Program-made: the position numbers and the translations under genes
Origin: Bondarzewia mesenterica
Taxonomy: Eukaryota; Basidiomycota; Agaricomycetes; Russulales; Bondarzewiaceae
NCBI GenBank assembly: GCA_004802705.1
Contig: SGPL01000312.1
Span: forward strand, 1-40,003
Direction: 5' to 3'
DNA length: 40,003 bases
In this document: positions 22,932 through 34,791 of the stretch, piece after piece
How positions within the stretch are numbered: position 1 is the stretch's first letter
Layout of the letters: each line of letters begins with the position of its first letter
Notes under the pieces: generated by a model
Database searches by the model: none
The model's input: the letters and a program-made list of their open reading frames with translations, nothing else
What the model was told of the DNA's origin: nothing

Positions 22932-24994
22932 CTAATCAAACTTCCTCCGACGGTAGCTGATCATACGAGGCTCCTTCGGCATCGTGATCATAGTCTTAAA
23001 GAATCAGTCGTCAGTCGACACTCTGCGTCACTCTTGTGAAAGTGGATGACGACTCACATGGTAGTTGTGCGCAGGGAAAGGTGTGTCCAAACGCATCTCA
23101 ATGTTGCGTACAATGGTGATGAGCAACGTGCCAAGTTGGAGATAAGCAAACTACATCACAGCATGGAGAAAAAGTAAGCTCTAACACGTCTCCCACGCGG
23201 ACAAAACGAATAAACGCACCTGCTCGCCAATGCACCGATGCCTGCCCGCGCCAAACGGCTGATACGGACTCTCGGTCCCCTTGCTGACGGCCCCAAACCC
23301 GTAATCCACCTTCTCCCCATTCTCATCGGTATACTCCCTGAACGCCTTTTGCGCCTCACCCTCTGAATCGTTCCACCGCGTCGGATCCCACTTACTCGCA
23401 TTCAACCAGAGTTCCGGATCGACCTGGCTGATTGCCGGAGAGGCAAGGACGTAGTAGCCTTCCGGAACCACATATTGCCCATCCTTGGAGGGTGCAGCGA
23501 GCGTGGGGGGAATGACTAGATCAGAGCGAACATAACGCATGATGCTATGGATTGGTGGGTGGAGACGGAGAGTCTCGCGAATAACAGAGTCGAGGACGGG
23601 GAGGGTCTTGATCTCGTCGTATGTAGGAGGGCGGAGAGTGCGTCAGGATTGGAGAAGTTTTTGACCTGTTCTTTGTACAGGGCCTCACTGCACGAGCTTG
23701 TCAGAGAGCAATCATGAGAACAATGTAAGAGACGCTTACGCTACGTCAGGGTTAGCGGCTAAATGGAGCAATGTCCATGATCCACTCGTTGAGCTTGTAT
23801 GCTGACCAGCCATGAGAAGGGCGATCATGATATGCGCTATTTCATGTTCTGGAAGAGGACGACCGTTCCTGTACTTTTGGTTCGAGAGCGCCGCAATCAT
23901 GTCAGTTTCGTCACTCTAGAACGGTTACAGTCATTCACGAGCCACCACGAAAGGCAAAGGACAACATACATTGCTCGTGCTCTCCTTCCTCTTTTTGATG
24001 ATGTTGAGGTAGAAGTCAGTCATCTTCTGCTGTGCTCTGTCCCGTTTCCTGTAACTCTCCAAGGGCAAATTCGGGAACAAGAAGTTCAGAGGGGTGAAAC
24101 CGCCGTCCAAATCCGAAAACAGCTCCGAAAAACTCTTGTCCAAAGCACCCCGGACTTCCTTTCCTTGCAACGTCCTCGATGCTGTGAGGATAGTCATCTC
24201 CGCAAGTACTTTCAGTGCGTCAAACTGACCCCACTCGTTGATATCGTTCATTTGGTAGGCGAGGAAAGACGGATCGCGATTCATGAACTCGGTGACTTCG
24301 TCCTCGACCATTCCAACGTAGGTACGGAGATTCTCCGTCGATAAGCCAACTTTAATGAATCTCTTCTGCTCCATGAAGACTTCGTTCGGCACGTCGTAGA
24401 CGACGTCCTTCCCAAAGATAGGCGTGGTCAAATGCTAGTTCAAATAAATCAGTTACACCATGCAAACGTGTTAAAGGTGATATTAGAACGCACGGTGTAC
24501 GCATCCTCCGCAGAGAGATTTGCTACTTTCCCGCCGAGAATGAAGTTATTTCCCTTGGCACCCAAAGCTACTGTGACCTTGCGTCCAAATAGGACAAACG
24601 TGAAGACATTCCCATACTGGAAACAAAACACGATGAATCGAAATGATAATGAAGTGACAAAATTGACACTGACCTTCTCCCTGCATTTGAAGAAGAATTC
24701 GAGCGGGTCATTCCCATACGACGGAGCTGACCCGATGAACGGGAGCCAGTGGAACACCTCCGGAGGCAAAGACTTGTCCCTCGGCATGATCTGGGATATG
24801 TTCAGCACGCGCATACGATACATTAGCACCAGACGTACAAGTTGTCTGAGGACGTTCAACAGAATCGCAATGAGAGGAATGTTGACGAGAGCCAGCACGA
24901 TCATCCGAGACGAGCCTGGGAGATGTTTCTGCGCCTCAGCCAAGTACCCCGACCACGCGTCAGTTGAATGGATAGCAGTTGCGTTGAGCTCCAT
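22932..24994 (-). CDS. ERG11: Sterol 14-alpha-demethylase CYP51 (Erg11), one frame error
   Basis: Endoplasmic-reticulum cytochrome P450 that removes the 14-alpha methyl group of lanosterol/eburicol in ergosterol synthesis; target of azoles. Exons, downward: 24994-24674, 24616-24494, 24434-23970, 23915-23740, 23687-23220, 23150-23058, 22994-22932; about 569 residues. It has an N-terminal membrane helix, PPEVFHWLPFIGSAPSYG, the CYP51 signature block with SAEDAY and FGKDVVYDVPN (Y161, equivalent to the azole-contact Tyr132 of Candida), the oxygen-binding helix ALLMAGQHTSS, the ExxR motif IRETLRLHPP and the haem loop FGAGRHRCIGEQ. One base is missing at about 23640-23641, just before LRPPTYDEI; one extra G would restore 1710 nt. 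All catalytic motifs flank the error intact, so a sequencing slip is likelier than a dead gene. Confidence 0.93.
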
Positions 24995-25337
24995 GACTGT
25001 TGAGCACAGCGTGCACGTTGTCAGTATGGAGGGGGAAGAAGAAAGGACGACGGTGTGGGACGAAAGCCGAAAAGACAGAAAATATAAGGGCCTCTAGGAA
25101 TCGAACCATTGTACCGTGCGAACTTTAGTCGTACATACATACCTGCCAAATCTGGAACTACTCGTGTTATGGGCCAGTCGCGTCGAGCCCATATCCGCGG
25201 CGCGACCCAATTTCCAGAACGCACGCCAAAATCACCCCACACTCGCAGACAGTCCAACAAGATTACTTGATTTATATAGAATGAGAAGGTGATGTGGATG
25301 ATACGATGTCTAGTAGATACATAGTCACTGAGCCCAC
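24995..25337. other. CYP51 promoter and 3' flank of the exoribonuclease gene
   Basis: No gene. It contains an AT-rich TATA-like stretch near 25079-25088 (read on the minus strand), about 90 bp upstream of the CYP51 ATG. Confidence 0.4.
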
Positions 25338-28298
25338 TCAAACCTGATAGACTTGAATTTTAGGTCGGGAGCCCAGCTCAATCTTGTCGACATTAACCCG
25401 GACTTCTTGTCCAATTGGTATATCCACATGATGTCCCGCCGTCTCCACCAATGTCGCTGGCACACCCAACCCAGGAAGGTACACCATCTGCCAATCCCTG
25501 CCCATATACTCATCAACTTTTTTTCGCTGCCATCGGAATGGCAGCCAACCCCTTGAACACATCCGACGATGCCTCATTCGCCTCCTTCCATCGATGGATA
25601 TACATCGTAGCCCAGAATAGTTGGTGCAGCCGGTCCGACCTCTTGCGTAGTAGCTCGTTGGGAACGTATTCGTCGATGAACGTCTGTAACTCATCAGCTG
25701 AAAACAGAGGTTTCGAACCCGGCGATAGCAAGGCCTCCTTGATTTGCCAATGCGCGATCATATCCGGGTAACGCCTCAATGGTGAAGTCACGCGCACATA
25801 GCCCTCGCTTTCAGGGATTCCAAGCGCAAAATGTGACTTGGACTCCAACGTGCTTGTACCGGGGGGAACTGCAGCACGCAGGCGGAGAGCGTCCCAATAG
25901 TAAACCAAACCCTCCTTGCTCCGTAGGGACATCAGCTCCTGGAAATCCGATTCTTTGACGGTGACAGGTGGTAACGAGCCACGATGGACAATTGGGAGTC
26001 CTCTTTCATTCGCGAACCGAGAAGCGACACGACTAGCCGCCTTTGCTGCCTCGGCAATTATCCCTCGGGAGCCTTTTTCGAGGACATCTATACCACCGAT
26101 CCTATAATTGACTTCCGGATACCCACGGTAGATGCTCGGTTGCCGGGCGTCAATAGAACTGATCGGCAGTGGCCTGGGAGAGACTGACAGATGTGCCACA
26201 GGCGTTGTGAACAGAATGATGGGCGATTGCAAACGGCGATTCACAAGGCGCTCCGCAACGGTGGCCAGATGTCGCAGATTCTCTATATCTGAAGGAGCGA
26301 GATAATCGGGAGGAAGAGGTAGTTGTGACGCTTTGGAACGGCCGAAAGGATGGTGGAATACTCCCGTGACCAGTGACAGTGCAGAGTCTATATCGTCATA
26401 ACGAAGGACGTGGACATTACGCACCAGACTAGCCCGTACTTTGTAGTCAACAATGTCGCCCGCGGGATCAACCTTGGAACTGAACGTCAAGACTCGTTCG
26501 GGTTTGCCCACCGCTGCACTGTCTCCCAAAGACATTCCCTCATTCATGAAACATCGAGGTAGCATCGGCCATGTGCGGTGTTGAAAGTATATCGACTCCC
26601 CAGCACGACGCGCTTGTAGGGCAAAAATGTGCGTGGGGGGGAGAAGAGAAGTGGGGTCGGCAATGTGGGTATGCATCCAGTAACTTCCAGGTTCCGTGGG
26701 AATGGTTTCAATTGAGAGACCATCATCCAGCTCTTCCGCGCCGTAGTCATCTATCACGTAGACCGGAAGATCGCCAAAGTCGTGCCGTACGGATTCAAGC
26801 CGATCAGACGGATAGAAATCCTCTGGCCCCAAAGGCCCAGCAGAGGGTGGCGCAGAGAGACTTCGGTGCATGATGGAATTTTGTTCCTTGACGATTGGTG
26901 ACTCCTCTTCCGGACCTTGGAACAATCCCAACTCTAGACGGCGGGATGCGAAATCCTGCCATGGAGCGAACACACCAAGGTCAATCAACAGCTGACGAAC
27001 CACCTCGACCGTTATGTCGCCCGGGTGCATCCCAACTGCCTTCACGATGGCGCACATAGAGGCTGTATAAGGATCAGTCTGTGTGGTACGCATTTGGTTG
27101 AGGGACTCCTGCAAGTAGAAGATGAAGGTGCGGTCGCCATCGGTGTAAGTGACGTCCTTCATTATGGTGCACGTCGGTGGCTCTTGTATTGATTGGGCTC
27201 TAGCTGGTCGAATGCGCTGTATCACGCGACGAGCCTTCTCCGCGAACGCAACCAGTTTAGGATCCTTCTTGCGAATCATCTCGGCCACACTGTCGATTCG
27301 TTCGGAATGTGATCGCGGTCGTACATAGAAGGTCTGAGTTAAGAAATACCGGGTGGGGTCGGCGACGAACTCTCGAGAGCGGTTCATCATGTGGGAGTGG
27401 AGGCAGAACGAGGTGAGAGAGGATGTATCATCTTTAGGTGCAACAATCTTCATCGCCTCGGCGAGAGTGACTTTCGACCATTCGTCCGGATTTGCGGAAC
27501 AGACTTGGTTAAAAAGTGTATTAACAGGTCGGGCGAGCGCGTTGTAGCCGTCCTCTGCAGCCTTGCAAAATGCACGCAGCTCGCGGAGCGCCATGACGCG
27601 AGCCATCAGTTGAGGAGACGACTCTGCCCGCTCTGCCTCNCCACAGCGCGAAATGAGATCCTCGTCGACAAATTTTGGAAGGGTGAACATGATGTCCTCA
27701 GTCGCAGCGTAGAGCATCTTTCCCGTCTGACTCAGGCAGACAATCCTGTAAAAGCCATCAAAGTAATCGTCACGCAGTACGATGCATTCGAAAACCAAGT
27801 GGTTTCTGAATCCAAGCATGTCAATTCAAGAAGCAACTAACGAAGAAAATGCGGGACACACCGACGAATCTGCACAAATGACCCCGGCGCTAGACCTTCA
27901 GGCATGGTTTGCAGAGTGAGAAAATCCACCTCATCAGAATCTGTGCTCGCTTCATTGCCCTCGTTTGCCGCGAGAGCTGGTGGTACGGCTGCGGGCAATT
28001 GCGAACTGTCCAGAATGGCATTAACGAGCCTCAGCTCATCGCTACGCTTTGCGTTCGAATGCTTCCATCCTGAGTCTGCATCCGTACGGGTCGCTGCGCC
28101 AATAATGGCCCCGACCTTTTCTCGTATGTATTGGCCACTCTCGTTCCGTTGGCCATTCTTGTTCCGGTAGTAGGGATTTGGATTTGGTTTGTGACTGGAT
28201 GCCGATCGTGCGCGGACGAAGTCAATGACGGCGTTGTGTCGGTTCGGGGAGGTATGAGAGCGGAGACGCTGAGTGCATTGTACGCCGCGCCGATGCAT
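25338..28298 (-). CDS. DSS1: Mitochondrial RNase II-family 3'-5' exoribonuclease (Dss1 type), one frame error
   Basis: Probable catalytic subunit of the mitochondrial RNA degradosome (with the Suv3 helicase), which degrades mitochondrial RNA 3' to 5'. Exons 28298-27862 and 27805-25338; about 967 residues, close to yeast Dss1 (969). The first 40 residues are basic and Ser-rich with few acids, like a mitochondrial presequence. The RNB core starts near residue 495 with VYVIDDYGAEELDDGLSIE; Glu at one metal position (EELDDG) is usual for the Dss1 branch. Further marks are MLPRCFMNEGMSLG, the arginine-rich RVTSPLRRYPDMIAHWQ and a C-terminal S1-like strand set. A coding-strand A7 run (plus T7, 25518-25524) shifts the frame from GLAAIPMAAKK into VDEYMGRDWQMVY; without it the sequence stops at once. 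A6 would restore 2904 nt. Confidence 0.88.
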
Positions 28299-28770
28299 GC
28301 AGGGCTACAAATTTTCTGCCAACAGAATGGAGATGAATGTGAAGCCGTTGAACGGCTCAGAGGAAGTGATCAAATTTACTCACAAGTGACAAGGAAATAC
28401 CTCTGCAAAAGGCTGGAGTCAAGATAAACCAGCGAGCAGATGCGACTCGACAAGTAAGGAGACGGAGATGGTTATGGTCGGGTTAAAAGGAACAAGTACG
28501 AGTACTAGTGCTCAATCTGTGCAACGTTGTCGAAAGTCCAATTCTACGCCGGATGCGATTTTTCGACGGAGGGAGGTGACATAATGAGTTGCCGAATATA
28601 GAGTCAGATTTGAGATTCTTTTACACTAAATCTACCTTAAACTGAAATGGATCAGCTCCAAAACGGCTTCGCTAGCCTCCACTTACTTGCCAGGCAGATC
28701 TGTACTTACTTACCCAGGATTCGCGCTTCCTGTTTCTTTTTTTTCGGCCCCTATCCCATCGGTTCTAGGC
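28299..28770. other. Divergent promoter region, exoribonuclease and C2H2-like gene
   Basis: 472 bp separate two start codons on opposite strands; both promoters must lie here. No coding signal is seen. An in-frame extension to 28687 of the next gene has no ATG. Confidence 0.45.
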
Positions 28771-29934
28771 ATGTTCAAACGCGTAGAGAAACGGCGTAGA
28801 AGGAAGGAAAAGGAAGAGGAGCTGGGGATTGACGAGGAGATGAAGGAAGTTATGGGGTTGCAAGATACCGATTCTTCAGAATCGGAATCGAGCTCGGACT
28901 CGGATTCGGATCGTTCTGAGGACGAAGTTGAGGTTGAGGATCAAGCGAGAAAGGTGCGACGGGAAAAAAAGAGGTTGGATGAGAGTGATGCTGGTGATGA
29001 AGGCAGTGAAGAAGGGCCCGCATCTGAGGTGGACAGTGACGCCGGAGAGGAAGAAAGCGATGGAAGCGGTATGGATGAGGGTGATGAAGAGGAAGTTGCG
29101 GATGACGACGACAGGCCACATATGACAGTCGCTGCCGCGTTGGAGGATCCACTCTACGTTGTTTCTATGGATCCAGAAATTCAAGCATGCATTCTCTGTC
29201 CAGGCAAACAGCTAAAGAATCCTATAATGATTGGGGTCCATATAACGTCGAAGGTATCTGCTCTCTACTTCATCTCAATGCATTTCTATGAATAACCATC
29301 TCTAGCTTCATACAAGAAGCTTGAAGCGATTTGCACGGCTCGCGCACGATGCTGACCCCGAAGACGATGCCATTGAACTCCTGGCTCCAGAGTCATACAA
29401 ATCCTCAGCAGCTCCATCCGAGTTGTCAAAACGACAGCTCAAACGGGTGAGCACCAATCACTACCCTTAACGTGCTATGACTCTTGACTCAAATTGTATT
29501 CGCAGAAAGAAAAACAGGCCAAGATCATCGCCCACCGCGAGAAGCAGAAGAAACTTAAAGCAAAAAGTATTGCTCGCAAGGAGCTCCAGAAAGCAGCCAA
29601 GCGCGCGACTGAAGAGAACGGCGAAGCCCCTTCGTCCCCTCCCCCACAAAAACCGTCAGAAGTCAGTGATACTACTGCTTCGAAGTCGAAGTCAAAACCG
29701 AAAAACCCATCGAAGGCTCCGCCACCCGATGTATCGATGGGCGAGCCGAAGAGAAAAAAGCAGAAAATTGGCAAACCCCTCCCTGAGGCAGAGTCAAATT
29801 CTGGAACAGGTGAACTGCCATCTTCAGGGCGGAAGCTACATCATCGGGGCGCTCAGTCAGCTGCAGCTGTTGGTCCTTCAGCTGATGTTCAAACGCAGAA
29901 GAAGCGGGCGAAGAAGGAGCGGCGGAAGGAGTGA
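28771..29934 (+). CDS. Acidic/basic protein with one C2H2-like zinc finger, probably nucleolar
   Basis: I do not recognise the specific family. Exons: 28771-29253, 29306-29446, 29506-29934; 350 residues. Residues 1-15 are strongly basic (MFKRVEKRRRRKEK), followed by a long Asp/Glu/Ser tract to about 125. A single finger then reads C-x2-C-x12-H-x5-H (CILCPGKQLKN, VHITSKLH), followed by TRSLKRFARLA. The C-terminal third is Lys-rich (KEKQAKIIAHREKQKK) and ends in KKRAKKERRKE. Alternating acidic and lysine-rich low-complexity tracts around a small finger are common in nucleolar ribosome-assembly factors; that assignment is inference. Exon 2 starts so that the second zinc-binding His is kept. The gene looks intact. 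Confidence 0.8.
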
Positions 29935-30133
29935 AGGAAAAGCAAAATTTTATTGTTGCAAATTCAAAGTGTGATTCGTTCATGCCGATGGATATTTGAC
30001 CTTCACAGTGCGTCGTTTTGCGTTCAGCTATAGGGCATTGAATGATGTGGTCGACGAGATATAATGACGTATCTCTAGTTTTCAGACCTGAGCAACAAAG
30101 ATAGTCCATTGATCGAATGCGTCAAAGTAAGTA

Positions 30134-31993
30134 TCATACTCTCCATTGCGTCGCAACTGCAAAAATAAATAATGTACAATCTCGCCTATGACTGACCTTG
30201 CAGCGTACGGTCAGTCATGTCGATCACCTACATGGGTGCCAACACGCCAATTTGTCAAATGAAGACAGAAGATTTGCGGATAGCGTACCTGTTGTATGTC
30301 GGGTCTTTCTTGGGGATTGACTTTGATCATGCTATCAATCAGGTTCTTGAGAGCAGGCGAGTACTGCGATGCTGGGTGCTTGTAACGCGCATTCAAAACG
30401 GCCATCGCTATTGATCCCCCCTGTTCCGTTGTTTGAATGTTCTCGAATGGCGAGTGGGAATAGGCCAGGGCAAAGAGGATACAACCCAACGACTAATCAT
30501 TATCAGACGGTCAGTAAGAAAATACACTATCACATCAGATGATATGTTGACATACCCAAATGTCAACCTTCTCGTCGAGAGTAGTACCAGTCTTGACGTC
30601 AAAAAGTTCGGGAGCGCGGTAAGCCATTGTGCTGTGCTCCGCAGCAATGTCCTGTTTATGGACCAACATGTCAGTTCAGTATGAGAGTTACTGATTTGTT
30701 GATTCTAACTTGTTGCAGTAATGCTTGTGACCGATTTTCGATGGGTATTCTGGCTTTCATGCAGCTGCCGAAGTCCATGAGAATAGGCGTCACACCATCA
30801 TCCGCGATCATAACGTTGCTAGAATATTGAGTGTGAAAGAGTTGGTAAGACGCTCGAAACATCGTACACAGGGAGATACGCACCCCGGTTTCAGATCCCT
30901 ATGCGCATAAGGGACCAACTCACCCGTCTTATTCTGAACAGCCGCATCAACGTCTTCGTCGCCGTCAAACACGACATCACCATCGTCGACACGCTGTCTG
31001 ATCACCAAGGGAACATTTGCCGTGTTCCCACTCGGTCCTCCATACGAATATCCGCCTTCTGCATCCCCTTCAGGATGCGGGAACATCTCATCGTCTTCCT
31101 CATCCTCGTCATGACCGCGTGTTGCAGAGGGTCGAGCTTGTGAGGACGACGGGGCTGATGAAGATGTAGAGGACATAGGAGCGCGGTATGTGTGCATTGC
31201 CCGTACAGCTTCGCAAGTGCCTTTGAAGAGACGAAGTATTTGGCGTTCAGGGAAGTGCGAGTTGGTCTGGATGTTAGAGGTAATGGCATCCTGAAGGTTT
31301 CCGCGCTAAATTCTCTGTGAGTACGCACGTCAATTTTTGAAACGATGCGACGGACCTTATATATAGGAAGGAAGAGATATACAATTTTGCCTTCGCCTTC
31401 TGGGTCTTGGACAACAGCGGAATCCTATCAGAAAGCGATCAATGCAGTACTAGCGCCAGGTAAAGTATCAATGCATACCAGTATTCGAATGATGCCAGGA
31501 TGTCTGAAAAGCGATGGAAATGCTTCGCTCAGTGGTGAGTGGGGACGTAAAAGTTGTACATACTTGAAACGTCTATAGGCTTCTACCTCACGCATCGCAC
31601 CCTTGACCCCATCGGAGCCAGTCGGACAGTGTATCTTCTTCAGAGCAAATTCCCTCTGAAAATTTCTATCAATGAGCTTGTTCGATCACAGACGTCAACG
31701 TAGCCGTGAACGCAAGAATACCAACTTGCCTGGCTGTGCTCGTCTTGAGCTAAATAGACAAACGAAAATCCTCCCTCTCCGAGAACTTTGATGATTTTGA
31801 CTGAATGATGCGCACGTCAAGGACGTCTCAAGAAAGGGCGTTGATCAATAAACAGGTACTGACACGTCCGACCATTGATCTTCAGCTTGGTTTGCTGTTG
31901 GCACAGGCAACTCGCAATGGAGGTGAACGCGTCTTTAGTGTAAAACTTGATGTTATCCAGTGCATGGAGAACGGATGGCGACAATGATTCCAT
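30134..31993 (-). CDS. ENV7: Ser/Thr protein kinase, Env7/STK16 family
   Basis: NAK-family kinase; yeast Env7 sits on the vacuole membrane and regulates vacuole fusion, and human STK16 is a lipid-modified Golgi kinase. Eleven exons, downward: 31993-31864, 31800-31730, 31655-31564, 31503-31479, 31424-31356, 31305-30884, 30818-30710, 30651-30556, 30492-30289, 30227-30197, 30156-30134; 423 residues. Motifs: KIIKVLGEGGFSFVYLAQD (Gly loop), FALKKI, RDLKPGN, MDFGSC, MAYRAPELFDVKTG, DIWSLGCILFALAYSHSPFE. A Ser- and acid-rich insert of about 80 residues lies just before HRD. Exon 1 contains SIASCLC, possible palmitoylation cysteines; the start is Met-Glu, so N-myristoylation is not expected. The exon 2 donor is GC (CAG|GCAAGT). 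All exons together keep one frame. Confidence 0.93.
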
Positions 31994-32510
31994 GTTAAGG
32001 GTTAGCAAAGCTAATGACGAAGGAAAGATGGGACGAAAGCCTGCGGGAAGTAGGCAGTCTCGGTGCAAGTTGCAACGCAGACCGCTGCGTAAATTCAGGT
32101 CACATGATCATTGTAGCGTTCCAGTGACTGCGCCAAGTTGACGGTCATCATTTCAATTGGCCCACTGCAGTAGCCTGCCACCAGCGTCACTACAGGCAGT
32201 GGCTTGTCTATGGCGGAGATGTTCTTCATTTTGGTGAGTGCTGCTTAATATCTTATTCCTTATTCACCTTTTGGCATGGGTACGTAGAAAGTGGAGCTCA
32301 GGCTGGCCAATGGATATTCGCGCGGCTGTACTGCGCGGATATACAGTACTTAATATTACACGCCACTGCGTACTTGCAGGAAACCACGCTGACCTGAAGT
32401 ATATAGTCCGGGGAATAATCGACACCCTTTGACTTGACGAGTCTTCTCACCTTTTATAATTCAAGTGCCCGCTCAGTAGTCGAATTTGGTACGAATGGCT
32501 CTGATACTGC
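31994..32510. other. Divergent intergenic region, kinase and F-box genes
   Basis: 517 bp between two start codons on opposite strands. No coding signal is seen. Confidence 0.45.
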
Positions 32511-34329
32511 ATGAAGCAAAGCCTCGACCGTAAGTTTTTTTTTTTTCTCTTCGTTGACGTTTTGGAACTACACGTTTTTGGAAGGTCATACTGGCTTTCT
32601 GTCGCCAACAGCAGAATAACAGAGTTGGACACTTTCGTACAGGAAAACAAGAACAATGCCGAGAAGGCTGAAGTTCGACGACAACTGGAAGTGGAGCTCG
32701 CTCATCTCTCTCGTATTACAACAGAGCTCAACATGCGACACAATGCACTCCTCCCACTATTCTGTCTTCCCGCTGAACTGCTTTGCCTCATTTTCTTGGA
32801 GTGCAGCGTGGAAGATACTCCACATGCGCGCCTGCGTCACAAGGCGCAGTCTCAGTCCCGTGCGGCCTCACTTGGCTGGATACGTATCACGCATGTATGT
32901 CGTCTCTGGCGCCAGACTGCACTGCAATGTCCTTCTCTGTGGGTTGAGGTTGTCTGTTCTTTGCCTGCGGCCACGGAGGAGATTCTTCGTCGGTCAACTC
33001 CAGTGCCCATCACAATCTCATATGATTTTGCATTATACAAAGACTCGAGGGCAGAAACTGCTGTTGCCCTAGCCTTGGAGTCTGCGTCTGCACGCGTTAA
33101 AGCCATCAAAATTATCTCAGAGCGGTGCTTTCTTCAGCGACTCGAGAGTACATTTTTTTGCTTCAGCTGCTCCCATGCTGCAAAGCATGGAACTCTCGCT
33201 CGCATCGACCACCTTCCACCCAATGGTCACTGCTTATACTCCATACCCCCTCTCACATGATCTCCATGCATGTAAGGCCCCTTCCCTCCGCAGTCTGATT
33301 CTGTACGACTGCAGCATATCATGGAGCTCTCCCATTATACGTGGTCTCAGTCGCCTAGAAATCGTCTTGCGTGCTTTTGCCGTCCTAGATATCCTTCTCC
33401 CGACGCTCGACCAGTTACTATCGGCTCTCAAGGAAATGCAAGGCTTACAAGTTTTCTGTTTGTCAAATTGCCTTCCCCGGTCACCGTCTTCGACGCTATT
33501 TGAAGATGTCGTGGTCCCTCTTCCTAACCTTATATTGTTCAGAATTCATGGGAAGGCCGAGTGCTGTAGTGCGCTTCTTAGGCGACTGCACATACCGCTA
33601 ACGGCCAGAGTTCAGCTCTGGTTCTCGAGCACGAATGGCGACGACTACGTCGAGTTGTTCTCCGCAGTCGCCCGCTTCGTTCATGGACAAGATGGCTCCA
33701 GAGCTCTCCAGGGACTCTCTTTCGAGACGCATGGCTCTAGCTTACATGTCGAATGCTGGGTTCCGAGTTCTAGTCCGACTCTGCACGATATGGACGTCGA
33801 AGTCTCGGAACTCTTCATGCGCGGCCGCCAGCATGCGGTTGGAATGTATTTTGGCATACTTTACTTCTCAGCTGCGGAGATCACACGTGTATTATCCTCC
33901 ATGTGCGACAGACTTCAAGTTCAGGAAGTCCAGTTCCTTTCTCTGGGAATGGAAGGTTGTCTTTGTGCGCAGCAGTGGCAGCAATGTTTGGGACAGCTCA
34001 AGAACGTCCAGAAGCTCTGCTTGAGCAGATGCCTGCCTTCATCTTTCATGGATGCCCTCACTCTGCAGCAGACTGTTCCTCTCGACGTTACTTCCCGGCA
34101 TCTCCTCTTCCCAAAATTGGATACCATATGGTTCAATGGAATCGATTTTGGGAAACAAATCAAAGAAGCCTCGCTGTTGTGGGACTATTGCCTAGGTCGG
34201 TTGAAGCAATGTGCAGAGTCTGCGAACAGGTTGCGATGCCTGAGGTTTGACAGATGTGGGTTGGATGGATCGCTCGTAGCTCTCTTTGACGGGATTGCTT
34301 CAGTGGTCGAGTGGGACGGTTCTGGGTAA
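32511..34329 (+). CDS. F-box domain protein, one frame error
   Basis: Probable substrate receptor of an SCF ubiquitin ligase, of the large agaricomycete F-box group; target unknown. Exons 32511-32529 and 32623-34329; about 574 residues. A short coiled coil (VRRQLEVELAHLSRITTEL) precedes the F-box at roughly residues 52-110 (LPAELLCLIFLECS, WIRITHVCRLWRQTALQCPSLW). The rest is a degenerate leucine-rich repeat-like region (SLRSLILYDCSISW, LKNVQKLCLSRCLP, LRCLRFDRCGLDG). A T7 run at 33153-33159 shifts the frame: upstream ends RCFLQRLEST, downstream begins ASAAPMLQSMELS. T6 would give 1725 nt. The acceptor at 32621-32622 was chosen because two nearer AGs bring stops in frame. It could be a recent pseudogene, but only this one error is seen. 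Confidence 0.82.
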
Positions 34330-34791
34330 AGTGACCGACTCCCATACGTGATGACTCCGTTCAAACCCTTGTAGCAAGCTGGACGCCCTGATTGATATTG
34401 TTCGTCTCCTGTGCAGTGCATCTTCTATAGCCTTCTATAGCTGCATCGGTCCTCAGTATGCATATCTGATAGTTTGAGATATATCGTTTTTCATTCATTG
34501 AGTACGTACATTCCAGCTGCTTTCTCGCCTTCGGAGTGATGTGCATATACAGTCCTATAGTCGTCCAGGTCTAAAGGATAATTTTACTATCCGACCTCAA
34601 TATCCATGAAATGTTCGAACAGTGCCCATGACACTACTATGCTCTAGTAATACCAGTAGTACGCATTCATCCCGCACAGTGTCAGAATTGTGTATGATAC
34701 GAATCTAGCAGTATGTGTTGGTATCAGAAAAAAAAAAACCCTCGTAACGATTAGAAACTGGCCAAAGTGTCCAACATTCCAAGCCTGACGC
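34330..34791. other. Convergent intergenic region
   Basis: 3' flanks of the F-box gene (+) and the uncharacterised gene (-). No gene is recognised. It contains short A and T runs and direct duplications such as ATAGCCTTCT near 34424-34440. Confidence 0.45.

Noticed and set aside
25089..25105. Reverse complement matches the tRNA B-box GGTTCGATTCC, suggesting a minus-strand tRNA
   Set aside because: The flanking bases cannot form a T stem or a 7-bp acceptor stem, and I see no A-box or cloverleaf upstream. It lies in the CYP51 promoter.
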